Assembly: GCA_051530055.1 (NCBI GenBank)
Contig: CM121341.1
Coordinates: 4,960,001-5,024,000 of the forward strand
Length of the DNA stretch: 64,000 nt
Reading direction: 5' to 3'
DNA from: Neoechinorhynchus agilis
Lineage: Eukaryota > Acanthocephala
Shown here: positions 33,187-45,085 of the stretch, piece by piece
Layout of the letters: each line of letters begins with the position of its first letter
Position numbering within the stretch: the first letter of the stretch is position 1
Notes under the pieces: generated by a model
Databases searched by the model: none
The model's input: the letters and a program-made list of their open reading frames with translations, nothing else
What the model was told of the DNA's origin: nothing
Position numbers and translations under genes: made by a program

Positions 33187-33398
33187 GGCACACAGCCCAC
33201 CGATCTGCACTCAATGCACTGAACCATCCGGTAAAAAGTTTGTATGAATCCCTCCCCGGCGAGGCGGGACTCATCAGTGAGTTTCCTTCAGCGTCCCTTT
33301 TTGGTTGTGCATCATTGGTGGAAACGGATTCGAACCACTTGACCCTTAATCGAGATCACGGGCATTAGTCCACTTGACCACCTCGACGCAACTACGAA
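33187..33398 (-). mobile_element. tRNA-derived SINE, best copy
   Basis: Read on the minus strand, 33395-33318 resembles a type II (Ser/Leu-like) tRNA, with an A-box-like TGGTCAAGTGG and a perfect B box GGTTCGAATCC. The body follows with 'AAAAAGGGACG', 'GGAAACTCACTGATGAGTCC' and 'GTGCATTGAGTGCAGATCGG'. The 5' flank 'CATTTCGTAGTTG' is shared with the copy at 63733. SINEs are non-autonomous and moved by LINE machinery. Confidence 0.65.
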
Positions 33399-33439
33399 AT
33401 GTACAAACTCGGCGAATTTTATATTTATTAATTCAAGGA

Positions 33440-33612
33440 CACAATCAAAAAGGGACGAAATACCTCGTTGAAGGGAGGAAACTCACCAATGAGAGTCCCG
33501 CCTCATCGAGAGGTATCTGAGGATCCAGAGGAATGTACAAACCCTTTTACTGGATGGTTTAGTGCATTGAGTAATTGAATTCTCTGAACCAAATCGGTGG
33601 ACCGGCTGGCCA
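33440..33612 (+). mobile_element. SINE body copy (tRNA head missing)
   Basis: Carries 'AAAAAGGGACGAAATACCTC', 'GGAGGAAACTCACC', 'GAGGTATCTGAGGATCC' and 'GGATGGTTTAGTGCATTGAG', collinear with the bodies at 33187-33318 (inverse) and 63800-63960. It lies 45 bp from the previous copy in opposite orientation, so together they can fold back. Confidence 0.6.
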
Positions 33613-34013
33613 ATCTTCATAAAAAATTGACGTTCGGGTGAATAGATCATTAACACTCGATAGGAAGATCGCTTTAAAGTAACTAAAATCAAAAAAATTA
33701 TCACATGACGTGAGTTTTCGTTTGACTCGGGAATCCGAGATCGTCTTTAATGCGATCCTTATCGCAAAATAATACTTGATTTAATCACACCGAATGCAAT
33801 CGTCAATAAAAAATATGTTTTTTCCAGGGTTGTGATCGCCACAATACCTAAGCAATTCAACCTGTTTTCCCATTGAAGTAAACGTTAAAAATGCTCTAAA
33901 ACGCTAGGTCGTTTCGTCGATTTCTAACCTACATATCGATACCAAAAATAGACGAAGCTTCAGGTTTTACTATGTCATCCACAGGATCCAGAATGCTATT
34001 CCAAAGATTGGAA

Positions 34014-34660
34014 AATGCCTTAGAATCAAGCCATCCCTGATAAAATCGCCACACAAATTTATTTGACAAATTGTAATTTATCGCTTTCGCCTAAACCCCG
34101 GAATTTTCTCTGAAATAATTTCTCATCTACTTATTTCTGAATTAAAACGGATGCCTTAGAATCAAGCCATCCCTGATAAAATCGCCACACAAATTTATTT
34201 GACAAATTGTAATTTATCGCCTAAAACCCCGGAATTTTCTCTAAAATAATTTCTCATCTACTTATTTCCGAATTAAAACGGATGCCTTAGAATCAAGCCA
34301 TCCCTGATAAAATCGCCACACAAATTTATTTGACAAATTGTAATTTATCGCCTAAAACCCCGGAATTTTCTCTAAAATAATTTCTCATCTACTTATTTCC
34401 GAATTAAAACGGATGCCTTAGAATCAAGCCATCCCTGATAAAATCGCCACACAAATTTATTTGACAAATTGTAATTTATCGCCTAAACCCCGGAATTTTC
34501 TCTAAAATAATTTCTCATCTACTTATTTCCGAATTAAAACGGATGCCTTAGAATCAAGCCATCCCTGATAAAATCGCCACACAAATTTATTTGACAAATT
34601 GTAATTTATCGCTTTCGCCTAAACCCCGGAATTTTCTCTGAAATAATTTCTCACGTATTG
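34014..34660. repeat. tandem array, about 132 bp x 5, ending at the MRPS9 stop codon
   Basis: 'GCCTTAGAATCAAGCCATCC' recurs near 34016, 34152, 34284, 34416 and 34547. Units share 'AATCGCCACACAAATTTATT' and 'CCCCGGAATTTTCTCT'. The last unit ends about 10 bp before the MRPS9 stop (34667), so the MRPS9 3' UTR must lie within the array. Confidence 0.9.
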
Positions 34661-34666
34661 ATTTCC

Positions 34667-36524
34667 TTACGTTTTATGCCTTTTCCGGGCACCTCGTCGA
34701 CCATACATTTTACGCTCTTTCAATCTTATATCGTCAGTCAATAGTCCGCCTAACCTTTGAATATTATTGATTGTCTTAAGCGATTTCCCTTACATAATCT
34801 TAATTTTTCAACCCGTTCTGCATCCATAAAACTAGTCAACGAAACTGCGATGGCCTGTCGTGCAGCCACCGCTTCACACGTTGGCCTGTATTGACCTTCA
34901 AGAATAATAGTTGCGTTGAACTGACCGAGGGTGTCCGTGACAACGAAGGGCATCATTAGATATTCTCTGGTTGTATTGCTGCTGATCGATAAATGTTCAA
35001 TATAACTAACCTGTGAATCATCCGGACGAAGTAAAGAATGTCTGTTGTGTGGAAATGTGGAGATTTAATCGTTATTTCGCCATTACCACGAGTCAAATGT
35101 ACGTTCACTTTGCACCTCTTCTTGGTTGCTTTGGGTTCGGATTAAGTTCTTGTTGTTATTAGACTTTGTAACCTGATAAAATATGGTGAGGAAAATAGGA
35201 ACTGAGAAATTCGATTTTATTGTGAATTTTCGGCCTTAGCGTAGGCCTTCTTCAGACTATTGTTTCGCAGGACGCCCGAAAATTCACAATAAAATCGAAT
35301 TTCTCAGTTCCTATTTTCTTCACCATATTTTATCAGCAATGTTAAATATATATTCGACTTTCTAACCTGTCGCAACCTGGTATAAATCGCCGTTCTCGTC
35401 AACCAGTGGCTAAAGATGTTAGAAACGAGCGTAGCTGAAAAGGTAGTTAAAATTTTACTTCTTTTATCTCATGAATGCATGATATAGCCATTTTTTGTGT
35501 TCTATAGTTCATTATCACTTCTAGGACGTCTTCAGGGAGCGTTTGAACTCGGTTCTCGATTATTCTGTTTAATAGCGCCACGAATCGTTTATACTAAACA
35601 AAATTCAATCGTAAAGAGAGAAAAAAGGATAAATTTGCCTCGTTCTCAGTAATTGACTCCAAACAACGTTCTTTGAGGCTTTCGATGGATATCCATTCAG
35701 TGGCGGAAATTCTTTGAATGCAGTTAGAGATCACAAAGATTTAAATATGGTCTTTTTTCAATGCTAATTTGCCTATTGTCCTTTCCGTTTATGATTACGA
35801 TGAAAAAATTAGCGGAGTTTATGCTTTCTGTGGTAAGTCATCATTGAAAAAGACCGTTAATGTCTTACTTTTCAACATTATTAGGATTTTCACTAGCATC
35901 GTTATATTTAAGTGATTCAAAAATTACTCCTAAGTCCTAAAATGGTTGCTTTATTGAGGCGAGAAGAGGGAGTTAAGACCAACGTGCATAATGGTATAAA
36001 AATTCGGCCGAAGAGTAAAGAATAAGTAATTAAAAGGACGACCATCGTAACCGAATTGAGCCTCTATTGAACACTTTTTTTTGAGATCTTCAGAACAAAA
36101 AGAGTACCTTTAGTAGAATAGAAAATCTCGCTAGGATGCTTCATGATGGGTCTTGCAAGTTTTTCAAAGACTCCGGATGGAAAAAGGTAACGAACGTATT
36201 TCTCAATATGATAATCATCGATTAAATCCGAATCGTGGAATCCCATAATCCGAGCTAAGTGCCGTTTTCCCAACTCATATTCAGTCACATGTTCATTGTA
36301 GATCTTCTCTCGATCAGAAAGTCGTTTTAAGTACAAACTCATAGCCTGACTTATATAGTTGCTTCGAGCGCTGTTTTGTTCGTCAGCCGTCATTAAGGTC
36401 GCAGTACGGACCTGATTGGCTAGTCGATGTGAATTTAACTGAGAAGATTTGAAGTGATTTGAAGCGAAAAAAATCATACCTTATTGATCAAACCAATTGT
36501 TTGATTTTCAATGCGATTGATCAT
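34667..36524 (-). CDS. MRPS9: mitochondrial ribosomal protein uS9m
   Basis: Minus-strand gene with about nine short exons. ATG 36524 follows TTTCAG directly. Exons I can place are 36480-36524, 36108-36438, 35984-36063, about 35640-35720, about 35500-35590, about 35370-35410, about 35030-35115, about 34789-34965 and 34667-34740. Peptides match MRPS9: 'GKRHLARIMG', 'YLFPSGVFEKLARPIMKHPSE', 'GYDGRPFNYLFFTLRPNFYTI', 'WISIESLKERCLESI', 'KVNVHLTRGNGEITIKS', 'LMMPFVVTDTLGQF' and the uS9 end 'GGLLTDDIRLKERKMYGRRG', then 'ARKRHKT'. uS9 sits in the small-subunit head with its tail near the P-site tRNA. The usual Gly-rich GGGRSGQAGA loop reads 'LEGQYRPTCEAVAARQAI', which is unusually changed. The junction between exons 3 and 4 is not resolved. 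Confidence 0.88.
35173..35337. repeat. fold-back inside an MRPS9 intron
   Basis: Near-perfect arms 'CTGATAAAATATGGTGA' and 'AGTTCCTATTTTCTTCACC' flank a core with TTTCG, GCCT...AGGC and CTTCTTCAG (35228-35255). The element makes up most of the intron. The only intron bases outside it are the splice-site flanks. Confidence 0.9.
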
Positions 36525-36799
36525 CTGAAACTAAATTTGCTCGTGGATCGTCATTATTAACCAACCCATGAGTAGAAGACGAAATATTAAAAATCATTTT
36601 TCTTTATTTTGCCGCAACCGGAGACCTTGCGACGATTCCGAATGGCCAAGAGATAGATCTGGGAAGTTAGCAAGGACGTTATGCTAAAATCAAAAAGATT
36701 CTGGGTCTTCAATGAGCTGTCACTACCCCGAAAATTAATTATTGATTTTATCCAAGGTTGCTTTCGAGTGGTTTTCGATTTTTATTAACGGCGAATTTT

Positions 36800-39245
36800 T
36801 ACCTACTCGATACTAGAGAAATTTATTTTGAATTTTCGAGGGGAAATTCAGCTCCTGAATCCAGATAGCGAGATTGGATGACGTCTGACTGAATTTCCCC
36901 TTTTAGACGTCTGATGAGGAGGCTAAGACCTCGAGAATTCAAAATAAATTTCTCTACTCTCGAGGAGGTAAAAATTCATTTTTTGAAGAGGGAACTCAGG
37001 TCTCGAAATATTTAATTAAATAGTTAATTTTTATTAATGGCGAATTTTTACCTCCTCGAGACTAGAGAAATTTATTTTGAATTTTCGAGGGGAAATTCAG
37101 CTCCTGAATCCAGATAGCGAGATTGGATGACGTCTGACTGAATTTCCCCTTTTAGATGTCTGATGAGGAGGCTAAGGCCTCGAGAATTCAAAATAAATTT
37201 CTCTACTCTCGAGGATGAAAAATTCATTTTTTGAAGAATGAATTCAGGTACCGAAATATTTAATTAAATAATTAATTTTTATTAATGGCGAATTTTTACC
37301 TCCTCGAGACTAGAGAAATTTATTTTGAATTTTCGAGGGGAAATTCAACTCCTGAATCCAGATAGCGAGATTGGATGACGTCTGACTGAATTTCCCCTTT
37401 TAGATGTCTGATGAGGAGGCTAAGGCCTCGAGAATTCAAAATAAATTTCTCTACTCTCGAGGAGGAAAAATTCATTTTTTGAAGAATGAATTCAGGTACC
37501 GAAATATTTAATTAAATAATTAATTTTTATTAATGGCGAATTTTTACCTCCTCGAGACTAGAGAAATTTATTTTGAATTTTCGAGGGGAAATTCAACTCC
37601 TGAATCCAGATAGCGAGATTGGATGACGTCTGACTGAATTTCCCCTTTTAGATGTCTGATGAGGAGGCTAAGGCCTCGAGAATTCAAAATAAATTTCTCT
37701 ACTCTCGAGGAGGTAAAAATTCATTTTTTGAAGAGGGAACTCAGGTTCCGAAATATTTAATTAAATAATTAATTTTTATTAATGGCGAATTTTTACCTCC
37801 TCGAGACTAGAGAAATTTATTTTGAATTTTCGAGGGGAAATTCAACTCCTGAATCCAGATAGCGAGATTGGATGACGTCTGACTGAATTTCCCTTTTAGA
37901 TGTCTGATGAGGAGGCTAAGGCCTCGAGAATTCAAAATAAATTTCTCTACTCTCGAGGAGTAAAAATTCATTTTTTGAAGAATGAATTCAGGTACCGAAA
38001 TATTTAATTAAATAATTAATTTTTATTAATGGCGAATTTTTACCTCCTCGAGACTAGAGAAATTTATTTTGAATTTTCGAGGGGAAATTCAACTCCTGAA
38101 TCCAGATAGCGAGATTGGATGACGTCTGACTGAATTTCCCCTTTTAGATGTCTGATGAGGAGGCTAAGGCCTCGAGAATTCAAAATAAATTTCTCTACTC
38201 TCGAGGAGGTAAAAATTCATTTTTTGAAGAGGGAACTCAGGTTCCGAAATATTTAATTAAATAATTAATTTTTATTAATGGCGAATTTTTACCTCCTCGA
38301 GACTAGAGAAATTTATTTTGAATTTTCGAGGGAAATTCAACTCCTGAATCCAGATAGCGAGATTGGATGACGTCTGACTGAATTTCCCCTTTTAGATGTC
38401 TGATGAGGAGGCTAAGGCCTCGAGAATTCAAAATAAATTTCTCTACTCTCGAGGATTAAAAATTCATTTTTTGAAGAATGAATTCAGGTTCCGAAATATT
38501 TAATTAAATAATTAATTTTTATTAATGGCGAATTTTTATCCTCGAGACTAGAGAAATTTATTTTGAATTTTCGAGGGGAAATTCAACTCCTGAATCCAGA
38601 TAGCGAGATTGGATGACGTCTGACTGAATTTCCCCTTTTAGATGTCTGATGAGGAGGCTAAGGCCTCGAGAATTCAAAATAAATTTCTCTACTCTCGAGG
38701 AGGTAAAAATTCATTTTTTGAAGAGGGAACTCAGGTTCCGAAATATTTAATTAAATAATTAATTTTTATTAATGGCGAATTTTTACCTCCTCGAGACTAG
38801 AGAAATTTATTTTGAATTTTCGAGGGGAAATTCAACTCCTGAATCCAGATAGCGAGATTGGATGACGTCTGACTGAATTTCCCCTTTTAGATGTCTGATG
38901 AGGAGGCTAAGGCCTCGAGAATTCAAAATAAATTTCTCTACTCTCGAGGAGGAAAAATTCATTCTTTGAAGAGGGAACTCAGGTACCGAAATATTTAATT
39001 AAATAATTAATTTTTATTAATGGCGAATTTTTACCTCCTCGAGACTAGAGAAATTTATTTTGAATTTTCGAGGGGAAATTCAACTCCAACCAACAAAACC
39101 ACGAATCCCGGAAATTCAACTTGAATCCAGATAGCGAGATTGGATGACGTCTGACTGAATTTCCCCTTTTAGATGTCTGATGAGGAGGCTAAGGCCTCGA
39201 GAATTCAAAATAAATTTCTACTCTCGAGGAGGTAAAAATTCATTT
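36800..39245. repeat. palindromic tandem array, about 248 bp x 10
   Basis: 'TTTTTATTAATGGCGAATTT' recurs near 37027, 37275, 37524, 37771, 38020, 38268, 38516, 38764 and 39011, with a first diverged unit from 36780. Each unit is itself a large imperfect palindrome: 'GAGAAATTTATTTTGAATT' is matched by 'GAATTCAAAATAAATTTCTC' about 130 bp later around a core with GGC CTTA GCC and CTCATCAG. The last unit has an extra duplication ('CCAACCAACAAAACC', about 39088-39115). No coding potential is seen. Confidence 0.92.
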
Positions 39246-39249
39246 TCGG

Positions 39250-41540
39250 AAAAAATGTCGAATTTTACGAAATATCGGAAATAACTAAATTTAAACGCAA
39301 TGAATACCTTTAAAAGTACAATAAAATCTCCAAACAATTTTACATATCTTTGAGTCTCTCAAAGAAGTCTAGGAATCAAACGAAAGAAAGCATTCTGATA
39401 TCTCACGACCCTTCTAATCTTACATTCGCATTCTAAAATAAAACTTTGACCACATTAAAGGACGTTCTTGATTTGATGTTAATATTCTGCGGCTGCAATT
39501 CACTGTGAGTGAAAGATCTTCGAAATGGGAGCGAGGAGACAAGAGAAGAAGGAAAGAAATGCTCCGGACGAACTACTGAGTCACTTGAAAAAGCACAAAA
39601 GATAAAAAATTAATTAGAAGGAGTAGAAACAATCTTCGGCCATGAAGAGTGCCCACGACGGCGAATATTCTGCCGATTAGCCAATGGCGGAAATCCTTAT
39701 TGCAAACGTCTAATTTATATTTGAAGATTGAACTGTTCATATTTTGGTTGTTTTTTTATGCGAAGAAATTAAAATGAATTTATTTTAAAATCTCCAATTG
39801 GTTTCGACACAATCTCGTACGCCTTTTGATCAAGGTTGCGAATTGTTTCGAGATCAAATTGAAGGTTATAAAGCCGTTTTTTCGCAGTAACCGACAAGCG
39901 AGATACGTTCAGTGGAATGCTTAATTTGATCTTTATATCTTTCCCGAGATTTCTTTTTACAATTATCTTTTTGAGTAAACCTACAGTTTAATGGTCATAT
40001 AGCCAATTGTAATCTTCCATACAAGATTGTGTCGTTCTTTAAGGATAAACTATAACCTTGGAATCGATGTCAACAGGTCTTCTGCTTGACTATAATCGTG
40101 ACTCGACTGAATAAGATCTTGGAATATTGTTTTAATGAGCTCTCAGGATCTCGGACGTGTTTTCTAACTATCCAAGTGCACTTTAATTGTTCCGATCTAT
40201 CGATATTTAATGCTCATAACGTTTTTATGGCGGAAAATCGCAGGAATTTTATTAAATCCGAAATTCGAGCACAATCTCGTGCCTTTATCAAGGGGTTTTA
40301 TTCGCACTTTATGCAAATCTATCGATCAATGATGTTCACACTTGTAAATCGTGAACAATCGCAGTAGATTTCTTTTAAATAGTTTTTGTCGAATGTCTGA
40401 AGATTGAACTAAAAGGCACCCAACAATGCTCATAACCATCAACTGGTTCAATAGATAGAAAGGTTAAAATCATTGATCAAGAATTTTTGTCAATGCTTTG
40501 AACTCTATCTTTAAAATGTTTTTTGTCTTGATTCAGCTCAATGATCCGTTTTCGATTAATTTTGCTATATCATCTAGTTTGTGTCCTCGTCTTCGTTATA
40601 TTTTCCGGTTTAAGATGAAGAAATAATATCAGATACCGATGCCTCTTCGCTCGGAACAATATGAAGACGGAAACTTGACACTCCTAAAATCTTGTTGAAA
40701 AGATAATTCATTGTTATTTGTCGATAGGAGAAATGAAATTAAGAATTTATTGGATATTTCGATCCACTATCTCTCAAGTGTTTACGACAAACTCCCAAAA
40801 TCGAGCCAAGTGACCGAACTTCTCAACCGGATTTTGCTAGGTTCGTGGAGGAATTTTATCCCTGGCCAAAACAGCAGTTCTCAAGTTTCATTAAGACTCT
40901 CTTCGGCGACTCGTTTCACAAATACTTTGGTCTATCCTTTTTTGATTAATATTGTCCTAGAAATCCAATCTCGATTGGTGGCAGTCTCGACTTAGAGAAT
41001 CAGGTGTTTGGCAAAACGCTCTCTTAGGTTGTTTTCTTTGGGTACCTTTTGACGAGACGGAAACTTAAGGAACGACCGTGCCGAAGTGAACGCGATTCTC
41101 TCAGTCGTGCCCAGAATACTGGGAATTCGAAAAAAAATATCCTAGAGTCGATCTATGATCCTCAGAGATAATTTTTGCTTCACTATTCACGCTGAAGCAT
41201 CCCGTTTTAGAAAACAATAGACGAAAAACTATCTTCGAACTAGAAATGTTTGCAAAACTAGGAAGCAACAAAAGGAAGATGGACAGATTTAAAGAAGCCA
41301 AGAGAGTTTTTAAATCGCCATTTACAGATTAACGCATTAATTGAACAAATTTGAACCCGATATTTAACGTGGATTTATCGTATAATGTCACTCGCTCATC
41401 AATTAAAAAATCGCAATAATTTTTTTTTACATCATCGTCTGTAATGTACCATTATCGATTTTTTCCACACATAATACTTGAACAAGTGCAATAAAAAAAA
41501 CGGTGATTTTTAAAGTGTTTTCATTTAACAGAGTTTGTCA
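39250..41540. other. intergenic, no supported gene
   Basis: Two plus-strand frames (40086-40367, 93 codons; 40711-40995, 94 codons) have no recognised motif, no acceptor at their starts and no partner exons, so I do not call them. Fold-back core sequences are present at 39811 ('CACAATCTCGTACGCC') and 40264 (GCAC...GTGC then CTTTATCAAGG). The region likely holds the USP-like gene's promoter at its right end. Confidence 0.4.
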
Positions 41541-41543
41541 ACA

Positions 41544-43078
41544 ATGGACAATTATCAAGAGGAATCTTCTACATATTATCCAGTAATGAATTACACTCTT
41601 TGGGCGGAAAGCATAATGGATTACACCTACAAGTCGTACGTTTGGCTTACTAGCAAGTAAATGATCAAATCGATGGCTCCTTGAGAATCGATTTGATTAA
41701 ATATAATGGCTGTTATGATCGCGAATTTATAGATAGCTCATACGAGTTTCAACCGCTATGTTTCCAAGATGACCCGGATGAAGGATTCGTCGTTCACGAA
41801 CTGGACGAAGAACCGATTGATTTAGAAAATGATGAAAGTGAAAGTCCTGTGTTACTGGAGAACTCTCCACCTCCCACAGCAGAATACTACAAACGAATCG
41901 AACCTCAAATATTCCAGAAACTTAAGAATTTTTCTATCGAAAAGTATCAACGTTATCCAACCATCGGCCCCCGTCGGACACTCGCAGATGATTGTATTGG
42001 AAAAAGCCCGATCTTAGTTTCCACCATATCCTTACTATCATTCGTGAATTTCTTTAATCTTGTGTTACCAATTAACAAATTGTTCAAAAGGGAACCTTTG
42101 GCGGATCTAGAGGAAGCTAAAAATCATTTACCTGCTCTTCGGATTATTTCAGCTTTCTTTGGTTTATTTTCAAGTGAAAATATGAGGCGATTGACCGCTG
42201 ACAAAGTACGCGAGGAATTGGTTAAAATTGAACTGGTAGGTAACGCGATTATCGATTGCCGAGGGGATCCTGCTACGTTCATCCGCGCACTTTTATCTTC
42301 ATTGCATCGAGAAATCAATCATTGCCGTAGGAAATACGAAGAAAGTACCGCTGGCCTCAATGGAACTGCGAATCAACAACACGAATCGATCTGCAGGAAT
42401 GGACACGTAAATCAACAACAACAACAACAACAAAGATTGACCAAATCACTAAATCCCGTGGCTGAATTGCTTGGAATCAAATTCAGGAGTTTCGGTAATT
42501 TCTAAACAGACTTTCCAGTACCAAGGAAATGCTTAGTGGAAAATCTGTTTAAACGTAACAAACATAATCAGCAACTTACTGAGGATTGTTGTTATTTATT
42601 CAAAATTCCGTGTGGTTGTAAGAGTCTTAATCAAGCTTTAAGACAGTTATGCTTAAATGGAGATCAAGGAAGACCTCGTTTGCAGTTTAACTATCTTCCT
42701 CCTTGTCTCATGTTTGAAATTGACATGTTTACTGAGGATTCATATTACAGGACTCTGTCAACAACGAATATTCCTTTTGTTCTAAAGATAGATAAAACCT
42801 TTATGGATGGGAGTGGTTCAATCAATGGTTGTTCTGATTATTTGTTGTGTGCAATCATCCATCACGACGGACAAAATCTCACAAATGGGCAATTTATCAC
42901 TACCGTATTCGATCGAAAAACCCCTGGATGGGTCCGATTCGTTAGCGAAACAAGGAGTTTCTCTACAACACGACGCTCTATTAATCAAGTGACCGGAATT
43001 TATAGATGCCGACCTTATATTTTGTTTTATAGAAGCGCTACTGAAAATTCTATAAGGATTCGATCTCTTGAATCATGA
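41544..43078 (+). CDS. USP-fold ubiquitin hydrolase-like protein, probably inactive
   Basis: Exons 41544-41582, 41654-42494 and 42537-43078 join in phase to 473 residues. The first intron is the less certain. After an acidic N-terminus, 'TLADDCIGKSPILVSTISLL' sits where the USP Cys box should be. Then come 'GDPATFIRALLSSLHREIN' (family: QDAHEFLxxLLDxLHEEL), 'ELLGIKFRSF', 'YLPPCLMFEIDMF' and the C-terminal half 'YLLCAIIHHDGQNLTNGQF' to 'GIYRCRPYILFYR'. USPs remove ubiquitin using a Cys-His-Asp triad. The usual GHY is GQF here, so the catalytic His is gone, and the NxGNxCxxN box is not kept. A poly-Gln run lies at about 42412-42433. A pseudo-deubiquitinase scaffold is the likeliest reading; which USP subfamily is unclear. 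Confidence 0.6.
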
Positions 43079-43339
43079 GGGTTTTTTTTCTTGAAAAACT
43101 TAAAATTCAACAATTGCAACACGTTTTCGGGTTTCAAAACAGTCGAGCGAACTACTGCATCGATTGTGATACAGTTTTTAATAAACAGCGTTTTGTCATT
43201 TGTATCGGGCGCTTATTTAAAGAATCTATCAATCAGCGTTTTACATAATCGGGACAATCACCAATTTTAAGGCAAACTTCATTCCTAACATTTTTTTATG
43301 GAACTTGAATCGAACAAGACATCAACATTAACTTAATTT

Positions 43340-43965
43340 TTTTGCTTTTATAACTTTCAGTTTACTAAAGTCAAAGAGGATAGATTAATTTTTTTAAAGA
43401 AGTTTTAAATTTCCTTTGTTTGCTCATTAAAATTTATTTAACATTCACATGAAGTGGCATTGTCTTAATTTTTTCGTTTATAATTTTCAATTTACAAAAG
43501 TCAAAAAAGATGGATTAATTTTAAGAGAAGTTTAATTTTTTGCGTTTATAATTTTAAATTTACAAAAGTCAAAAAAGATGGATTAATTTTAAGACAAGTT
43601 TCATTTTTTTCGTTTATAATTTTCAAATTTCAAAAGTCAAAAAATATAGATTAATTTTAAGACAAGTTTCATTTTTTTCGTTTATAATTTTCAAATTTAA
43701 AAAGTCAAAAAATATAGATTAATTTTAAGAGAAATTTAATTTTTTTCGTTTATAATTTTCAATTTACAAAAGTCAAAAAAGATAGATTAATTTTAAGAGA
43801 AGTTTAATTTTTTGCGTTTATAATTTACAAAAGTCAAAAAAGATAGATTAATTTTAAGAGAAGTTTGATTTTTTTCGTTTATAATTTTAAATTTACAAAA
43901 GTCAAAAAAGATGGATTAATTTTAAGAGAAGTTTTAAATTTCGTTTATTTTCAATTAAAATTTAT
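43340..43965. repeat. tandem array, about 70-80 bp x 8
   Basis: 'TCGTTTATAATTTTCAA' with 'TTACAAAAGTCAAAAAAGAT' and 'GATTAATTTTAAGAGAAGTT' repeats from 43350 to 43950 with variable spacing. The 60-codon frame at 43865 is a by-product. It starts about 260 bp after the USP-like stop. Confidence 0.8.
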
Positions 43966-44133
43966 TTTAAGAAAATTTGTTGATAATCGTACGAAAATGT
44001 ACGCAAATAGTCCTCTAAACAAAAAAAAGTCAACAAATATCAACTAATGTCGGTGTTTGCAAATCTTTTCTTGCAAACAACGTTCAAAATAACCTACGTT
44101 AATCTCATATAGGAAACTTATAGATTGCTTTAA

Positions 44134-44772
44134 ATGGTTGTATTGAATCTGATGTGTTATTCGACAACGTTTGCGTTGTTATTTCTTTTGAGATTCACAG
44201 TCGCAATCACATCTCGGAACACTTTTTCGTTTCGAAACGAGGTCCAAGGATCGAACAGTGATGTATCCGAAGAGTATGGAGTAGGAAAAGCTCATAATTC
44301 CATTAATTCCGTTATAAGCTTGCCTTATCCTGCGTTCCCCCCACTGTTTCATGGAGAAATTTCAACAAATCTTCTCCGAATATTTGAGGAAATGAATTCA
44401 AAACAAGACGATGATAGCGACCAATCGGAATCAAACGAGGATACAACTACGCCGAAAATTTGTGACAATACTACCGCTTCCATTATAAGTGAAGTGAGCA
44501 GTCCATATACCAAGCTGGAGATCGTTAGTGCACTTATCGACGAGCTGGAGAAATTAAAAAATGAAGTCGAACAGTCAACTACAACTGAGGCTGCATTTGT
44601 TGAGACCACATCGAGCATACAACCAGGCGGAGAATCTTATAAAAGTCAAATATCGGATCTAATGAAACAGTTGGGACATGAAGACCGATTATTGATGTTA
44701 GCCGATCTTATTCGAATGGAAAAGCTCCGATATCTCTGTTACTTAATAGAGAATCAACTAAATTCGTTTTAA
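44134..44772 (+). CDS. putative secreted acidic protein, unknown
   Basis: Single-exon frame of 212 residues. The N-terminus 'MCYSTTFALLFLLRFTVAIT' contains a strong hydrophobic core like a signal peptide. The mature part is acidic and Ser/Thr-rich ('KQDDDSDQSESNEDTTTP'), followed by a helical, coiled-coil-like stretch ('IVSALIDELEKLKNEVEQST', 'LMKQLGHEDRLLMLADLIRM'). No cysteine framework or known domain. An acceptor-like TTATAG lies 10 nt upstream of the ATG. The function is unknown. Confidence 0.5.
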   Translation: MVVLNLMCYSTTFALLFLLRFTVAITSRNTFSFRNEVQGSNSDVSEEYGVGKAHNSINSVISLPYPAFPPLFHGEISTNLLRIFEEMNSKQDDDSDQSESNEDTTTPKICDNTTASIISEVSSPYTKLEIVSALIDELEKLKNEVEQSTTTEAAFVETTSSIQPGGESYKSQISDLMKQLGHEDRLLMLADLIRMEKLRYLCYLIENQLNSF

Positions 44773-44866
44773 AAGGTCTATTTTGGTATTTAGTTCTGCT
44801 TAGTCGTCAAAATATATAATCATTTTTATCGTATGTCTTGATTTCAAGTGGCCATCATTACACAGC

Positions 44867-45085
44867 TGATTATTTTCGTTTTGATCCTGAGATCTCTCCG
44901 GAGTGGGCCGGGACTCATGAGTTTCCTATTGCATTCAACAATATTCCGTTTCATTTTGTTGTGAGTCATCTGCAATAATGAATTTTAAACACTTAAAAAA
45001 TGTAACCGGCAAGTTAGACATAAGATAAAATTAATATTTGGGCTCAAGTCCCCTAGACCACCTCGATACAATTCTGCTAGTTTTA
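44867..45085 (-). mobile_element. degraded SINE copy
   Basis: On the minus strand, 'TTGTATCGAGGTGGTCTAG' (45078-45060) matches the tRNA-like head 'GCGTCGAGGTGGTCAAG'. The body 'GGAAACTCATGAGTCCCGGCC' lies at about 44930-44910. The middle is replaced by unrelated AT-rich sequence, so this is an old or interrupted copy. Confidence 0.5.

Noticed and set aside
33318-33395. Genuine tRNA gene
   Set aside because: A and B boxes are present, but the acceptor stem does not close well and the sequence continues into a SINE body found in several copies.
35780-35940. C2-domain-like peptide (LPIVLSVYDYDEK) on the plus strand in an MRPS9 intron
   Set aside because: Too short, no second motif, and opposite to a well-supported gene; likely chance.
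36800-39245. CRISPR-like array
   Set aside because: Units are 248-bp continuous tandem palindromes without unique spacers, in an intron-bearing eukaryotic genome.
40086-40995. Two plus-strand ORFs of 93-94 codons
   Set aside because: No recognised features or exon partners; composition fits chance open frames.
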